Below, in pieces: positions 63,777 through 64,000 of a stretch of DNA of 64,000 nucleotides (within the stretch, counting starts at the first letter, position 1; the number at the start of each line of letters is the position of its first letter). Position numbers and translations under genes: made by a program. The notes under the pieces were generated by a model, which did no database searches, was not told the DNA's origin, and saw nothing but the letters and a program-made list of their open reading frames with translations. Source of the stretch: Cunninghamella blakesleeana (Eukaryota; Mucoromycota; Mucoromycetes; Mucorales; Cunninghamellaceae); NCBI GenBank assembly GCA_017871115.1, contig JAFCIZ010000004.1:534501-598500 (forward strand). The letters are read 5' to 3'.

Positions 63777-64000
63777 ATGTATCCATCACGTACAGCCGGT
63801 TCAACCGCACTTAAAAGATTAATGACTGAATATAGAGGTATTCCTTGAAAAAGAAGAACTTATTCCAACTATCATCTTTCTTTTAAACTTTGATTAAATG
63901 AGCCTATACATATATATTATTATTATTATTATTATTGTTGTTGTAGAACTTACTCTCAATGCTCCTGAAGGGATCACAGCTGGTAATATATTACGATAAT
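63777..64000 (+). CDS. UBC7: Ubiquitin-conjugating enzyme E2 (Ubc7/UBE2G2-like), 5' part only
   Basis: Gene runs off the window. Exon 1 63777-63837, exon 2 63947-63982, donor GTAATA after 63982. The visible N-terminus SRTAGSTALKRLMTEYRELT then LNAPEGITAG matches the start of Ubc7/UBE2G2, the E2 of ER-associated degradation (family start: ALKRLM.EY..L...PPEGI.AG). The catalytic Cys lies beyond the window, so the call rests on the N-terminus only. Confidence 0.8.

Overview
The window is a nuclear segment of a very AT-rich fungal genome. Genes are split by many short GT..AG introns (usually 60-250 nt, stuffed with T runs and TA repeats), all three stop codons are used with the standard code, and the proteins carry Asn/Gln/Ser/His-rich low-complexity stretches. 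Fungal housekeeping genes (RPL19, MCD4, TAF5, ATP11, m-AAA protease, BOS1) place it in the fungi. The style and the mix of families suggest an early-diverging lineage, most likely Mucoromycota, but that placement is inference. I rebuilt 27 genes by hand-splicing; exon junctions were checked for reading-frame phase and, where the family is known, for protein continuity.

Layout. 1-8.1 kb: a ZIP zinc transporter and a Nim1/Gin4-type septin/morphogenesis kinase with a C-terminal KA1 domain, both on +. 8.7-19.9 kb (all -): a Rho1 GEF (Rom2 type), a GRAM-TBC-EF-hand Rab GAP, and ribosomal protein L19. 20.5-27.7 kb: a small WWE-like protein, the Qb-SNARE Bos1, an O6-alkylguanine-DNA alkyltransferase, a GT69 mannosyltransferase, a CsbD-like stress protein and ATP11. 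28-32.3 kb: a coiled-coil orphan, an orphan with a degenerate RNase H-like fold, and a TRIC-type cation channel. 32.4-36.7 kb: a gene-poor interval holding a tandem set of three very small, intron-split, single zinc-knuckle genes (-) and a possible decayed coding relic (+). 36.7-45 kb: a Cys3-like bZIP factor, a Dal5-type MFS permease, an O-methyltransferase and a small coiled-coil protein (possibly Mediator). 45-57 kb: MCD4 (GPI anchor synthesis), the m-AAA protease and TAF5. 57-64 kb: a Gln/Asn-rich disordered protein, a Pfa4-type DHHC palmitoyltransferase and the start of UBC7.

The genes are mostly unrelated housekeeping functions, as expected for a fungal chromosome arm. Two loose themes recur: polarity and wall morphogenesis (Gin4-like kinase, Rom2-like GEF, MCD4, GT69) and early secretory/ER trafficking (BOS1, Rab GAP, PFA4, UBC7, MCD4, TRIC). 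The most unusual element is the zinc-knuckle microprotein cluster at 32.47-34.73 kb: three diverged tandem paralogues that each keep a perfect C-x2-C-x4-H-x4-C knuckle interrupted by a phase-2 intron at the same codon, plus a shared 10-nt element about 100 nt upstream.
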